64,000 nucleotides of DNA from Paraburkholderia edwinii (GTDB lineage Bacteria; Pseudomonadota; Gammaproteobacteria; Burkholderiales; Burkholderiaceae). The stretch lies in assembly GCF_019428685.1 (NCBI RefSeq), contig NZ_CP080096.1, positions 2,604,001-2,668,000 on the forward strand, written 5' to 3'. The position numbers and the translations under genes were made by a program. The notes under the pieces are model-generated. The model was not told the origin of the DNA. It was given only the letters and a program-made list of their open reading frames with translations, and ran no database searches. Position 1 is the first letter of the stretch, and each line of letters begins with the position of its first letter. Shown piece by piece: positions 1 through 8,549 of this stretch.

Positions 1-40
1 AAGCCGGCGCAATAACGCGCCAGCCGCTCGAACCGCTCAC
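1..40 (-). CDS. possible start of next gene in the ytf operon (partial)
   Basis: A GTG at 38-40 overlaps the yjfF stop codon (GTGA overlap) and opens a frame to the window edge reading roughly MSGSSGWRVIAPA. This is the same stop/start coupling seen at the other junctions of the operon. Only 13 codons are visible, so no function can be assigned and the call may be wrong. Confidence 0.3.
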   Translation of the reverse strand, partial: MSGSSGWRVIAPA

Positions 41-1182
41 GTGCGCCGCGTCATCATCGCCGCAAGACCGGGCTTGTCTTTGCCCGGCTGATCTTTCGCA
101 TCGGTTTGCGGCGCGCGCTCGTCGTCGCGCGCCTTCTTCGTGCTGGCATGCAGCCCCGTGCCGCTCGACTTGCGGCTCGCCGCATGCCGTTCGATCACGC
201 GTTGCAGCAGACAGAACGCGCACAGCAGCGCGCCGATCACGATACGCGTCCACCACGAACTGAGCGTGCCGTCGAACGTGATCAGCGTCTGGATCGTGCC
301 GAGGATGCCGACGCCGAACACCGAGCCGAACACATAGCCGACGCCGCCCGTCAGCAGTGTGCCGCCGATCACCGTCGCGGCGATCGCATCGAGCTCCATC
401 CCCTGCGCCTGCAGCCCGTAACCGGACAGCAGATACAGCGTGAACACCACGCCGCCGAGCGCCGAGCAGAAGCCGCTGAGTGCATAGACGCCGATCTTCG
501 TGCGCGCAACGGGCAGGCCCATCAGCAGCGCCGAACGTTCGTTGCCGCCGATCGCATAGACGTTGCGCCCAAAGCGCGTGAAATGCGCGATATAGATCGC
601 GGCGATCAGCGCGACGATTCCGATCAGCGCGCCCGAATTCAGCGTGCCGCTGCCGATCGCCACACTAAACGCGGACACGGCGTGAAACGTCTTTTCGTCG
701 ATGGTGATCGACTGCGTCGTAATCAGAAAGCAGGCGCCGCGCGCGAGGAACATGCCCGCCAGTGTGACGATAAACGGCTGCAGCTTGAAGAAGTGGATCA
801 GCGCGCCCATCGCGGCGCCGAACAATGCGCCGAACAGCAGCACGAGCGGCACGATCGCCCAGATCGGCCAATGCCACCATTGCGCGGCAACCGCGCACAG
901 AATGGTGGTCAGCGCGACGACCGAGCCGACCGACAGATCGATGCCGCCCGACACGATCACGAATGTCATGCCGAGCGCGACGATCAGCAGGAACGAGTTG
1001 TCGACGAGCAGGCCGAGCAGCACCTGCAGCGAAAAGAAGCCCGTGTACATCACCGAGCCGAAGCCGAACAGCGCGGCAAAAAGCGCGATCGTCACGACGA
1101 TCGGCAGCGTGCGCGGGTCGAGCAGGCGCGTCACGAAGGTCGATTTCACGGCCGTGTTTTCATCGTTGGTCTTTTGAGTCAT
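37..1182 (-). CDS. yjfF: ABC sugar transporter permease, YjfF type
   Basis: Inner-membrane permease of a carbohydrate-uptake-2 (ribose/galactofuranose type) ABC importer. The 381-residue product has the BPD_transp_2 pattern of hydrophobic segments from about residue 28 to 335, including the family signature around VSGGIDLSVGSVVALT (residues about 77-92). It is longer than E. coli YjfF (about 330 aa) because of a hydrophilic Lys/Asp-rich tail of about 45 residues. Its ATG overlaps the TGA of the preceding permease gene by 4 bp, which indicates translational coupling. With YtfT it should form the heterodimeric channel for a hexose such as galactofuranose. Substrate identity is inferred from operon order only. 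Confidence 0.88.
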   Translation of the reverse strand: MTQKTNDENTAVKSTFVTRLLDPRTLPIVVTIALFAALFGFGSVMYTGFFSLQVLLGLLVDNSFLLIVALGMTFVIVSGGIDLSVGSVVALTTILCAVAAQWWHWPIWAIVPLVLLFGALFGAAMGALIHFFKLQPFIVTLAGMFLARGACFLITTQSITIDEKTFHAVSAFSVAIGSGTLNSGALIGIVALIAAIYIAHFTRFGRNVYAIGGNERSALLMGLPVARTKIGVYALSGFCSALGGVVFTLYLLSGYGLQAQGMELDAIAATVIGGTLLTGGVGYVFGSVFGVGILGTIQTLITFDGTLSSWWTRIVIGALLCAFCLLQRVIERHAASRKSSGTGLHASTKKARDDERAPQTDAKDQPGKDKPGLAAMMTRRT

Positions 1183-2216
1183 TTCGCGGCCTCACTGACG
1201 GGCTTCGCTTGCGCGGACGAAAAAAGGCGCTTCACGTGTTTGACGAGCAGCGAGCGCGCCGACTCCGACTGGATCACGCAGACCAGCAGCACGACGATCG
1301 CCTTCACGACGAGTGTCGCTTCGGGCGGCACGCCGATCGAATACGTCGTGTACGTCAGCGTCTGGATAATCAGCGCGCCGATCACCGTGCCGGCGAGGCT
1401 AAACCTGCCGCCGGCCAGCGACGTGCCGCCGAGCGTCACCGCCAGAATCGCGTCGAGTTCGAGCAGCAGGCCCGCGTTATTGCCGTCGGCGCTGCGCACG
1501 TTCGAGCTCATCAGCACGCCCGCGATCGCGGCCATCAGCCCCGAGAACACATAGACGGCGAACACGATCAGGCTCGAGCGCAAGCCCACCAGCCGCGTCG
1601 CGACCGGATTCACGCCGATCGCGCGAATAAACAGACCCAGCGCCGTGCGGCTCATCAGCAAGGCCGTCGCCACCGTCACCGCAGCCGCGACCCACACCGC
1701 GCACGGAATGCGCGCGAGATAGCCGCCGCCGATCACGAGATACCCGGGCGCGCCGATCGGAATGATCTGCCCGCCCGTCAGCAACTGCGCGACGCCGCGG
1801 CCGGCCACCATCAGAATCAGCGTCGCGATGATCGGCTGCATGCCGACGAACGCGACCAGCAGGCCGTTCCACGCGCCGGCCACGAGGCCGACGGCGAGCG
1901 CGGCGAGCACCGCCGTCGTCACATTCCCCGGGCTATCGGCGAGCAGCATCGCCGCAGCCGCGCCCGCAATCGCGACGACCGCGCCGACCGAAATATCGAT
2001 GCCGCGCGTCGCGATCACGAGCGTCATGCCGAGCGACACGATCACGAGCGGCGCCGCGCGATTCAGAATATCGATCGGCGCGCCGAAGAAGTGCCCCTCG
2101 AACATCGAAATCGCGAGGAAGTTCGCGCGATGCGCGACGTCGAGCGCAATCAGCAACACCAGCGTAAGCACCGGCCACACAAGCGTGTGCTGGAACGCCG
2201 CTTTGATCGCTTTCAT
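1179..2216 (-). CDS. ytfT: ABC sugar transporter permease, YtfT type
   Basis: A 345-residue polytopic permease starting MKAIKAAFQHTLVWPVL, with the conserved ATRGIDISVGAVVAIAG segment of the BPD_transp_2 family near residues 70-86. The frame stays open far upstream through ytfR, but that upstream part is Arg-rich out-of-frame sequence. The ATG at 2214-2216 overlaps the ytfR stop (ATGA) and is the credible start. It is the second permease of the ytfQRT-yjfF importer and is coupled to yjfF by another 4-bp overlap. Confidence 0.88.
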   Translation of the reverse strand: MKAIKAAFQHTLVWPVLTLVLLIALDVAHRANFLAISMFEGHFFGAPIDILNRAAPLVIVSLGMTLVIATRGIDISVGAVVAIAGAAAAMLLADSPGNVTTAVLAALAVGLVAGAWNGLLVAFVGMQPIIATLILMVAGRGVAQLLTGGQIIPIGAPGYLVIGGGYLARIPCAVWVAAAVTVATALLMSRTALGLFIRAIGVNPVATRLVGLRSSLIVFAVYVFSGLMAAIAGVLMSSNVRSADGNNAGLLLELDAILAVTLGGTSLAGGRFSLAGTVIGALIIQTLTYTTYSIGVPPEATLVVKAIVVLLVCVIQSESARSLLVKHVKRLFSSAQAKPVSEAAK

Positions 2217-3727
2217 TGGTCGCTCCCTGCAATAAGCTGATACACCTGATCTTCGGATACCGCATTGCCCGCGATTTCCGCCACCTTGCGCCGGTCGCGC
2301 AGCACCGCGATCCGGTGGCTCACGCGCACCACTTCGCTCACTTCGGACGAGATGAACAGCATGCCGAGCCCTTTCGCGCACAACGCCAGCACGCGATCCA
2401 TGATTTCGAACTTCGCGGCGACGTCGATGCCGCGCGTCGGTTCGTCGAGAATCAGCATCTTCGGCTCGGTGGCAAGCCAGCGCGCGAGCAGCACCTTCTG
2501 CTGGTTGCCGCCCGATAAAAGCCCGATCGGCTGATCCGCATCGCGCGCCTTGATGCCGAGCATCTTGATGTATTCGTCGGCCATTTCGCGCTGCTTCGCG
2601 CGGCCGATCGCGCGCCACCAGCCGCGCCGCGCCTGCAGCGCGAAGATGATGTTTTCGCGGATCGACAGGTCCGCGACCACGCCTTCCTTCTTGCGGTCTT
2701 CCGGGCAATAGCCGATGCCGTGGCGCACCGCGTCGTGCGGCGAGCGCAGCTTGACGCGCCGGCTGTTCGCGAGCACCGTGCCTTCGTCGGATTTTTCGGC
2801 GCCGAACAGCAGCTTCGCGGTTTCGGTGCGGCCCGAGCCGAGCAGACCCGCGAGACCGAGAATCTGCCCGGGCCGCACGTCGATATCGATCGGGTTCAGC
2901 AGGCCGCGCCGGCCCACGCCGCGCATTTCGAAAATCGGCGGCGCTTCGCTCGCGGCCTTGGGCGGCTCGCTCGCCGCCTGCTTCAGGCGCTCGGACATGC
3001 GCGCATGACCGACCATCTTCGCGACCAGCTCGTCGACCGGCAGATCTTTCGCCAGATACTCGCCCTCGCGCTCGCCGTTGCGCATCACCGTGATGCGATC
3101 GGAAACCGCATACGTCTGCTCGAGAAAGTGCGTGACGAACAGAATCGCGATGCCCGACTGCTTGAGCTTGCGCAGCACGTCGAACAGGCGCGCGACTTCG
3201 CCGTCGTCGAGACTCGAGGTCGGTTCGTCGAGAATCAGCACGCGCGCATCGACCGACACCGCGCGCGCAATCGCCACCATCTGCTGGACCGCGATCGGAT
3301 ACGCGTCGAGCGAGCGCGTGACGTCGAGCGATACGTTCAGATCGGCGAGCGCCGCTTCGGCCTTCGCGTGGATCGACTTCCAGTCGATCATGCCGCGCCG
3401 CTTCAGATGCCGGCCCGCGAAGATGTTCTCCGCGACCGACAGGTTCGGACACAGGTTCACTTCCTGATACAGCGTGCGGATGCCGGCGGCTTCGGCTTCG
3501 AGCGGTGTCGCGAACTGCACGTGCTCGCCGGCGAGGCGGATCTCGCCGTCATCGTAGGCATGCACGCCCGTGAGCACGTTGATCAGCGTCGATTTGCCCG
3601 CGCCGTTTTGACCCATCAGCGTATGGATCTCGCCCGGGAACAGGCGGAAATCGACGCGCTGCAACGCGTTGACGCCCGGGAACGACTTGCTGATGCCGAG
3701 AGTTTCGAGAATGGGAGAATCGCTCAT
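2213..3727 (-). CDS. ytfR: sugar ABC transporter ATP-binding protein, YtfR type
   Basis: A 504-residue ATPase with two tandem ABC domains, as in RbsA, MglA and YtfR. The first has Walker A GQNGAGKST near residues 39-47, a C-terminal-type signature and Walker B ARVLILDEPTSSLD. The second has GLLGSGRTE (the degenerate Walker A typical of this family), signature LSGGNQQK and Walker B MLILDEPTRGID. The length matches the family (about 500). It energises the YtfT/YjfF permeases from the cytoplasmic face. It lies 109 bp downstream of ytfQ, separated by an intrinsic terminator-like hairpin, so it is probably made at a lower level than the binding protein. Confidence 0.93.
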   Translation of the reverse strand: MSDSPILETLGISKSFPGVNALQRVDFRLFPGEIHTLMGQNGAGKSTLINVLTGVHAYDDGEIRLAGEHVQFATPLEAEAAGIRTLYQEVNLCPNLSVAENIFAGRHLKRRGMIDWKSIHAKAEAALADLNVSLDVTRSLDAYPIAVQQMVAIARAVSVDARVLILDEPTSSLDDGEVARLFDVLRKLKQSGIAILFVTHFLEQTYAVSDRITVMRNGEREGEYLAKDLPVDELVAKMVGHARMSERLKQAASEPPKAASEAPPIFEMRGVGRRGLLNPIDIDVRPGQILGLAGLLGSGRTETAKLLFGAEKSDEGTVLANSRRVKLRSPHDAVRHGIGYCPEDRKKEGVVADLSIRENIIFALQARRGWWRAIGRAKQREMADEYIKMLGIKARDADQPIGLLSGGNQQKVLLARWLATEPKMLILDEPTRGIDVAAKFEIMDRVLALCAKGLGMLFISSEVSEVVRVSHRIAVLRDRRKVAEIAGNAVSEDQVYQLIAGSDQ

Positions 3728-3757
3728 GAGCGTAGCGAAGATGAAGAAGAAAGCCTG

Positions 3758-3797
3758 AAAAAAGTCCGGCGCCGCGCATACCGCGCCGGCGCCGGAC
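3758..3797 (-). terminator. intrinsic terminator/attenuator between ytfQ and ytfR
   Basis: Read on the minus strand, GTCCGGCGCCG (3797-3787) pairs with CGGCGCCGGAC (3774-3764) and is followed at once by six T (3763-3758). It sits between the ytfQ stop and the ytfR start, inside one operon. That placement suits partial termination that keeps the binding protein in excess over the membrane complex. Confidence 0.8.
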
Positions 3798-3836
3798 CCG
3801 CTGCTTACTCAATCACGTCAATCACGTCGTCACGGA

Positions 3837-4805
3837 TCAGTACTTGCGCGTCGGCAGCACCTGAGCGGCGACGCTCATCGGGAACACGGTTTCTTCGGTC
3901 ACGATGCGTTTCGGCAACTGCTTGCCGGCGACGATGTCCTTGGTCGCCTGCATCAGCTGCGGTCCGAGCAGCGGGCTGCATTCGACGTCGACGTTGATCT
4001 TGCCCGCGACCATCGCTTCAAAGCCGCCCTTCGTCGCATCGAACGAAACGACGCTGATGTCGGTACCCGGCTTCAGGCCCGCTTCTTCCATCGCCTGGAT
4101 CGCGCCGAGCGCCATATCGTCGTTATGCGCGTAGACGACGTTGATCTGCTTGCCGTACGTCTTCGCGAACGCTTCCATCACCTGCTTGCCGCCCGCGAGC
4201 GTGAAGTCGCCGCTTTGCGACGCGATGATCTTGAACTTCGGATCGTTCTTGATCACTTCCATCAGGCCGGCATGGCGATCGTTGGCCGGCGCCGAGCCGA
4301 CCGTACCCTGCAGCTCGACGATATTGATCGGGCCTTTGTCGTTCTTGTAGCGCTCTTCGAGCCAGCGGCCGCCGCGGCGACCTTCCTCGAGGAAGTCCGA
4401 GCCGATCATCGTCACGTACAGCGACTTGTCCTTCACGTCGATGTTGCGGTCCGTCAGGATGACCGGAATCTTCGCGTTCTTCGCTTCGGTCAGCACCGGC
4501 TCCCAGCCCGATTCGACGACCGGCGAAAAGGCGATCACGTCCACCTTCTGCGCGATATACGAGCGGATTGCCTTGATCTGGTTTTCCTGCTTCTGCTGCG
4601 CGTCCGAAAACTTGAGGTTGATGCCCGCGTCCTTCGCGGCCGTCTTGACCGATACGGTATTGGCGGTGCGCCATGCACTTTCGGCGCCGACCTGCGCGAA
4701 GCCGAGCGTGATTTTCTTGTCTTCCGCGTGACCGTTGATGGCCGCGGCGAACAGCAGCGCCGACCCGACCAGCGCGCCGAGTGTCAGGCGTCTCGTGTGA
4801 TTCAT
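3837..4805 (-). CDS. ytfQ: periplasmic sugar-binding protein, YtfQ type
   Basis: A 322-residue periplasmic binding protein with a classic Sec signal (MNHTRRLTLGALVGSALLFAAA, cleavage expected after GHA near residue 27) and a type I periplasmic-binding fold (LacI/RbsB-like). Family signatures include VIAFSPVVESGWEPVL, PVILTDRNI, and NVVYAHNDDMALGAIQAMEEAG in the C-terminal lobe. It is the first gene of the importer and would deliver substrate to YtfT/YjfF. In E. coli the orthologue binds galactofuranose/galactose; the exact ligand here is inference. Confidence 0.92.
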   Translation of the reverse strand: MNHTRRLTLGALVGSALLFAAAINGHAEDKKITLGFAQVGAESAWRTANTVSVKTAAKDAGINLKFSDAQQKQENQIKAIRSYIAQKVDVIAFSPVVESGWEPVLTEAKNAKIPVILTDRNIDVKDKSLYVTMIGSDFLEEGRRGGRWLEERYKNDKGPINIVELQGTVGSAPANDRHAGLMEVIKNDPKFKIIASQSGDFTLAGGKQVMEAFAKTYGKQINVVYAHNDDMALGAIQAMEEAGLKPGTDISVVSFDATKGGFEAMVAGKINVDVECSPLLGPQLMQATKDIVAGKQLPKRIVTEETVFPMSVAAQVLPTRKY

Positions 4806-5348
4806 TTCCTGTCTCCGATTTATATCGTTTGTTCTGGCGCCGGCTACCGCAGGCGAGCGTCCTTACCGGCACGCGACAGCAAAAAGCTGGCGCCACCTGT
4901 CACAACACTGCACAATCGATCAAGCAGCCCAACTGGAAACGTATTAACTGAAGCCGGCTCAACGCGACGCCCCCGTTCGTGGCAGCGAATCTGGCCGCCC
5001 GGTCTGTTAATAGCCAAACTATATCCATGCGTCAGTGCGGCGGTGATTAGTACTTTCCCGAGCCTCGATGGGGTGTTCCCGCATCGTCATTCTCTCTGCA
5101 TAGCGCGCGCCAGGTCCGGTATGCGGCGGCCGCCGAAAAACCGGCGCAGGCCTTTCGAGCCGCGCGCGATTCTCCTTTATCTATTAGATATAGTCCTACT
5201 ATTTAGAAAGGCATCGTGTTCACTGGACGCGCGGACGGCATATCCGGCATCGCTCTGTGCGCGCATCTGCGGCGAATACGCCGCCAATCTCCGCAAAATA
5301 TACGGAGATTAATTGGCGCTTGCGGAGAATAGCGTCCATAATCTCCGC
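4806..5348. promoter_or_regulatory. divergent intergenic region ytfQ / fic
   Basis: This 540-bp stretch between divergent genes must hold the ytfQ promoter (minus) and the fic promoter (plus). It includes an AT-rich patch at about 5170-5215. The only clear structured element is the inverted-repeat set at 5286-5365, described separately. I see no protein-coding gene in it. Confidence 0.5.
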
Positions 5349-5365
5349 ATGGAACGCGGAGATTA
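5286..5365. repeat. inverted-repeat cluster spanning the fic start codon
   Basis: There are two perfect inverted repeats of the same motif. The first is AATCTCCG (5286-5293) with CGGAGATT (5303-5310). The second is TAATCTCCGC (5339-5348) with GCGGAGATTA (5356-5365), whose 7-base loop ATGGAAC holds the fic ATG (5349-5351). A half-site TGCGGAGAAT lies between them at 5321-5330. The two centres are 54 bp apart. Possible roles are an autoregulatory operator or an mRNA hairpin that hides the start codon. Confidence 0.8.
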
Positions 5366-6518
5366 CCTTTATATCTGGGAAGCGCCGGAGTGGCCGGATT
5401 GGCGCTACGACCTTGCCGCGCTGGCCGCGCCGCTAGCGGCCGCCGCCGGCGCGCAAGGCCTGCTGCTCGGACGCATGTACGATGCCGGCGTCGCGCAGCG
5501 CACCGAGGCGAATCTCGTCGCGCTCACGGCAGACGTGCTGAAAACCAGCGAGATCGAGGGCGAGTCGCTCAATCCGCATTCGGTGCGCTCGTCAATCGCG
5601 CGCCGGCTCGGCGTCGATATCGGCGCGCTCGCGCCGGTCGACCGGCACGTCGAAGGCATCGTCGAAATGACCCTCGACGCCACGCAGCACTGCTACGCGG
5701 CTCTCACCCGCGGGAGGCTGCTCGGCTGGCATGCCGCGCTTTTCCCGACCGGTTACAGCGGGCTATCGCCGATCCGCGTCGGCACATACCGAGACGATGC
5801 GCGCGGCCCGATGCAGGTGGTATCCGGTTCCGCCGGCCGCCAGCGCGTGCACTTCGAGGCGCCGCCGGCGCCACGGCTCAAAAAGGAGATGCCGCGCTTT
5901 CTGCGCTGGGTCAACACCCATTCCGACCACCATCCGATCATCAAGGCCGGCATCGCGCACCTGTGGTTCGTCACGCTGCACCCATTCGACGACGGCAACG
6001 GCCGTATCGCCCGCGCGATCGGCGACATGCTGCTGGCCCGGATGGACGGCACCGACAGCGGGCGGCGCTTTTACAGCCTGTCCGCGCAGATCCAGCACGA
6101 ACGCCGCAGCTACTACGAGATACTCGAGCGCACGCAAAAAGGCACGCTCGACATCACCGAGTGGCTCGCCTGGTTCCTCAGGAATTTGCAGAGCGCGCTC
6201 GACGCCGCGCTTCACACGCTCGACGCCGTGCTCGCGAAATCGCGTTTCTGGCAGCGCATCGCCGGCATGCCGCTCAATGAGCGGCAGTCGAAGCTCGTCA
6301 ACCGGCTGCTCGACGGTTTCGACGGCAAGCTCACCAGCAGCAAGTGGGCTGCCATTGCAAAGTGCTCGCCGGATACCGCGCTGCGCGACATCAACGAGCT
6401 GATGGCGCTGGGCGTGCTGCAGCGAAGCGAGGGCGGCGGGCGCAGCACCGCGTACGAACTGGCCGAGCCGATGCCCGCGCCGGACGCCGCGGCGCCCGTT
6501 CCGTTACCCCAGCGATGA
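5349..6518 (+). CDS. class II Fic-domain protein with C-terminal winged helix
   Basis: Predicted AMP transferase (Fic/DOC superfamily). The 389-residue product opens with a DUF4172-like region (YIWEAPEWPDWRYD). It carries the class II inhibitory helix motif TSEIEG (about residues 66-71), the full catalytic motif HPFDDGNGRIAR (about 211-222, catalytic His 211), and a C-terminal helix-turn-helix-like part (SSKWAAIAKCSPDTALRDINELMALG). All key residues are present, so it should be active but auto-inhibited. The ATG at 5349 is preferred over an upstream TTG at 5313 because the family begins near YIWE; no good ribosome-binding site precedes it. No antitoxin gene is adjacent, as expected when the inhibitory helix is internal. 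Confidence 0.88.
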   Translation: MERGDYLYIWEAPEWPDWRYDLAALAAPLAAAAGAQGLLLGRMYDAGVAQRTEANLVALTADVLKTSEIEGESLNPHSVRSSIARRLGVDIGALAPVDRHVEGIVEMTLDATQHCYAALTRGRLLGWHAALFPTGYSGLSPIRVGTYRDDARGPMQVVSGSAGRQRVHFEAPPAPRLKKEMPRFLRWVNTHSDHHPIIKAGIAHLWFVTLHPFDDGNGRIARAIGDMLLARMDGTDSGRRFYSLSAQIQHERRSYYEILERTQKGTLDITEWLAWFLRNLQSALDAALHTLDAVLAKSRFWQRIAGMPLNERQSKLVNRLLDGFDGKLTSSKWAAIAKCSPDTALRDINELMALGVLQRSEGGGRSTAYELAEPMPAPDAAAPVPLPQR

Positions 6519-6807
6519 CACCGATGTGACAGGCGCGTAGCAGCGGTTTTTTGCACAACCGGTTCGTTTTTTCTCCTTCGCGCCAGCGGCAAACGGTGCG
6601 AGTATGCGGTTCGAGCGATACGCATCGCGCGCTATGCCGCTCGCCCCCCCGTATCACGCGCATCACACGCATCAAACGCATCGCCTCAGTTGCATGCCCA
6701 GTTGCGTACTCAGTTGCCACTCAGTTGCCACTCAGTTGCCACTCAGTTGCCACTCAGTTGCCACTCAGTTTCCATATAGCTACCGCAGCGCCAAGGAGAA
6801 TCGCCAA
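6519..6807 (+). promoter_or_regulatory. fic-acpA intergenic region
   Basis: This 289-bp gap contains the 11-bp tandem repeat array at 6708-6773 and the AAGGAGA ribosome-binding site of acpA at 6793-6799. No gene is supported. Confidence 0.5.
6708..6773 (+). repeat. 11-bp tandem repeat array upstream of acpA
   Basis: Five perfect head-to-tail copies of ACTCAGTTGCC (6708-6762) are followed by a sixth diverged copy (6763-6773, ending TTTCC). The array ends about 34 bp before the acpA start. The repeat length is close to one helical turn. Confidence 0.95.
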
Positions 6808-8532
6808 ATGAACGACAACGATCCGAACCGCCTTGCCGACACCGATCCCGCCAATGCGCCTTCCACCGCCGGCGCCGATCTGCCCGACGACCCCGAACGC
6901 CGCCGTGTCCTGACCGGTCTCGCCGCGGTCGGCGCGGGCCTCGTGCTGGCCGGCTGCCAGACGGCGGGCGACGCCCTCCAGTCGTCCACGGGCAATGCAT
7001 CGAAGAGCGCCGCCGACCTGCGCCTCGACGCCGCGCTGCGCGACCAGGTGAAGAATATCGTCGTGATCTACGCGGAGAACCGCAGCTTCGCGAATCTGTA
7101 CGGCAACTTCCCCGGCGTACAGACGCCGCTCGACTCGGTCACGCCGCAAATGTACGTGCAGTTCGATCGCGACGGCACGACGCCGCTGCCGCGGCTGCCG
7201 GCGATCTGGGGCGGGCTCGTGCCGCAGGCGCAGGAGATCGACGGCAAGCGTTATTACATCGGCGAGAAGCAGATCACAAACCTGCACAACCAGCCGTTTC
7301 ACCTCGTCGACGCGCAAGGCGCGCCGCTGCCGAACGGCGTGATCACACGCGACCTCGTCCACCGCTTCTACCAGAACCAGATGCAGATCAACGGCGGGCG
7401 CAACAACGGCTTCGCCGCATGGGGCGACTCGGGCGGGCTCGTGATGGGCCATTACCGCAGTTCGCCCGCCACGCTGAAAATCTGGGGCCTCGCGCAGCAG
7501 TACACGCTGTGCGACAACTTCTTTATGGCGGCTTTCGGCGGCTCGTGGCTTAACCACATCTTCCTGATTTCGGCGCAGGCGCCGCTGGTTCCGGACATCC
7601 ACAACAGCATCGCGAAAAACCACGTGTCGGTGCTCGAAGGCGACGACCCGCTCGGCACGCGCCTGAAGATGGCGCCCAATTCGCCCGCCTCCGCACTCGA
7701 CGGGCCGCCGAAGTACGTGCGCGACGGCCTCTTTACGCCGGACGGTTACGCGGTCAACACGATGGCGCCGCCGTACCAGCCGAGCTTTATCCGGCCCGGG
7801 CCCGACGGCAATTCGCTGTACGCGAACCCGGCGGACCCGAAGGTGCTGCCGCCGCAGAAGTACGCGACGATCGGCGACCGGCTGACCGACCGCGACGTGG
7901 AATGGGCATGGTATTCGGGCGCCTGGCAATACGCGCTCGATCATCAGGAAACGGGCGCCGTGCCCGACTTCCAGTATCACCATCAGCCGTTCAACTACTT
8001 CGCGAACTACGCGCCCGGCACCGCGGCGCGCACGCGGCATCTGCGCGACGCCGGCGTCGGCGACGATCCGTCGACCAACCGGCTGCTCGCCGATATCGAC
8101 GCGGGCCGCCTGCCGCCGGTCACGTTCTACAAGCCGCAGGGCAATCTGAACATGCACGCGGGCTACGCGGACGTCGAATCGGGCGACCGTCACATCGCGG
8201 CCGTGATCGACCACTTGCAGCGCGGGCCGCAATGGCGCAATACGGTGGTAATCGTCACGGTCGACGAGAACGGCGGCTGGTGGGATCCGGTCTCGCCGCC
8301 GAAGGGCGACCGCTGGGGCCCGGGTTCGCGGATTCCGGCGCTCGTCGTGTCACCGCTTGCGAAGAAAGGCTATGTCGATCACACGGTCTACGACACGAAC
8401 TCGATCCTGCGCTTCATCAGCCGCGTGCATGGGCTCGAAGCGCTGCCCGGCGTCGCCGCGCGCGACCGTGCGTTTGCGCAGAACGGTCTTGCGCCGCTCG
8501 GCGATCTGACTGGGGCACTCGATCTCGCGTAA
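6808..8532 (+). CDS. acpA: AcpA-type phosphoesterase (Tat lipoprotein-like)
   Basis: Member of the phosphoesterase family that includes phospholipase C and Francisella AcpA (PF04185); it hydrolyses phosphate esters in the periplasm or at the envelope. The 574-residue product starts at the ATG following AAGGAGA. It has a twin-arginine stretch (RRRVLTGL, about 31-38) followed by a hydrophobic segment and a lipobox-like LAGC (Cys50), suggesting Tat export and possible lipidation. The N-terminal active-site motif IYAENRSF (about 87-94) and the C-terminal VTVDENGGWWDPVSPP metal-site region are intact. It converges on the GGDEF-EAL gene with only 17 bp between stops. Confidence 0.88.
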   Translation: MNDNDPNRLADTDPANAPSTAGADLPDDPERRRVLTGLAAVGAGLVLAGCQTAGDALQSSTGNASKSAADLRLDAALRDQVKNIVVIYAENRSFANLYGNFPGVQTPLDSVTPQMYVQFDRDGTTPLPRLPAIWGGLVPQAQEIDGKRYYIGEKQITNLHNQPFHLVDAQGAPLPNGVITRDLVHRFYQNQMQINGGRNNGFAAWGDSGGLVMGHYRSSPATLKIWGLAQQYTLCDNFFMAAFGGSWLNHIFLISAQAPLVPDIHNSIAKNHVSVLEGDDPLGTRLKMAPNSPASALDGPPKYVRDGLFTPDGYAVNTMAPPYQPSFIRPGPDGNSLYANPADPKVLPPQKYATIGDRLTDRDVEWAWYSGAWQYALDHQETGAVPDFQYHHQPFNYFANYAPGTAARTRHLRDAGVGDDPSTNRLLADIDAGRLPPVTFYKPQGNLNMHAGYADVESGDRHIAAVIDHLQRGPQWRNTVVIVTVDENGGWWDPVSPPKGDRWGPGSRIPALVVSPLAKKGYVDHTVYDTNSILRFISRVHGLEALPGVAARDRAFAQNGLAPLGDLTGALDLA

Positions 8533-8549
8533 TCTCGCGCTGCGGGTTC

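Noticed and set aside
2216..3452. Upstream extension of the ytfT frame
   Set aside because: It overlaps ytfR entirely and is Arg-rich; the ATG overlapping the ytfR stop is the real start.
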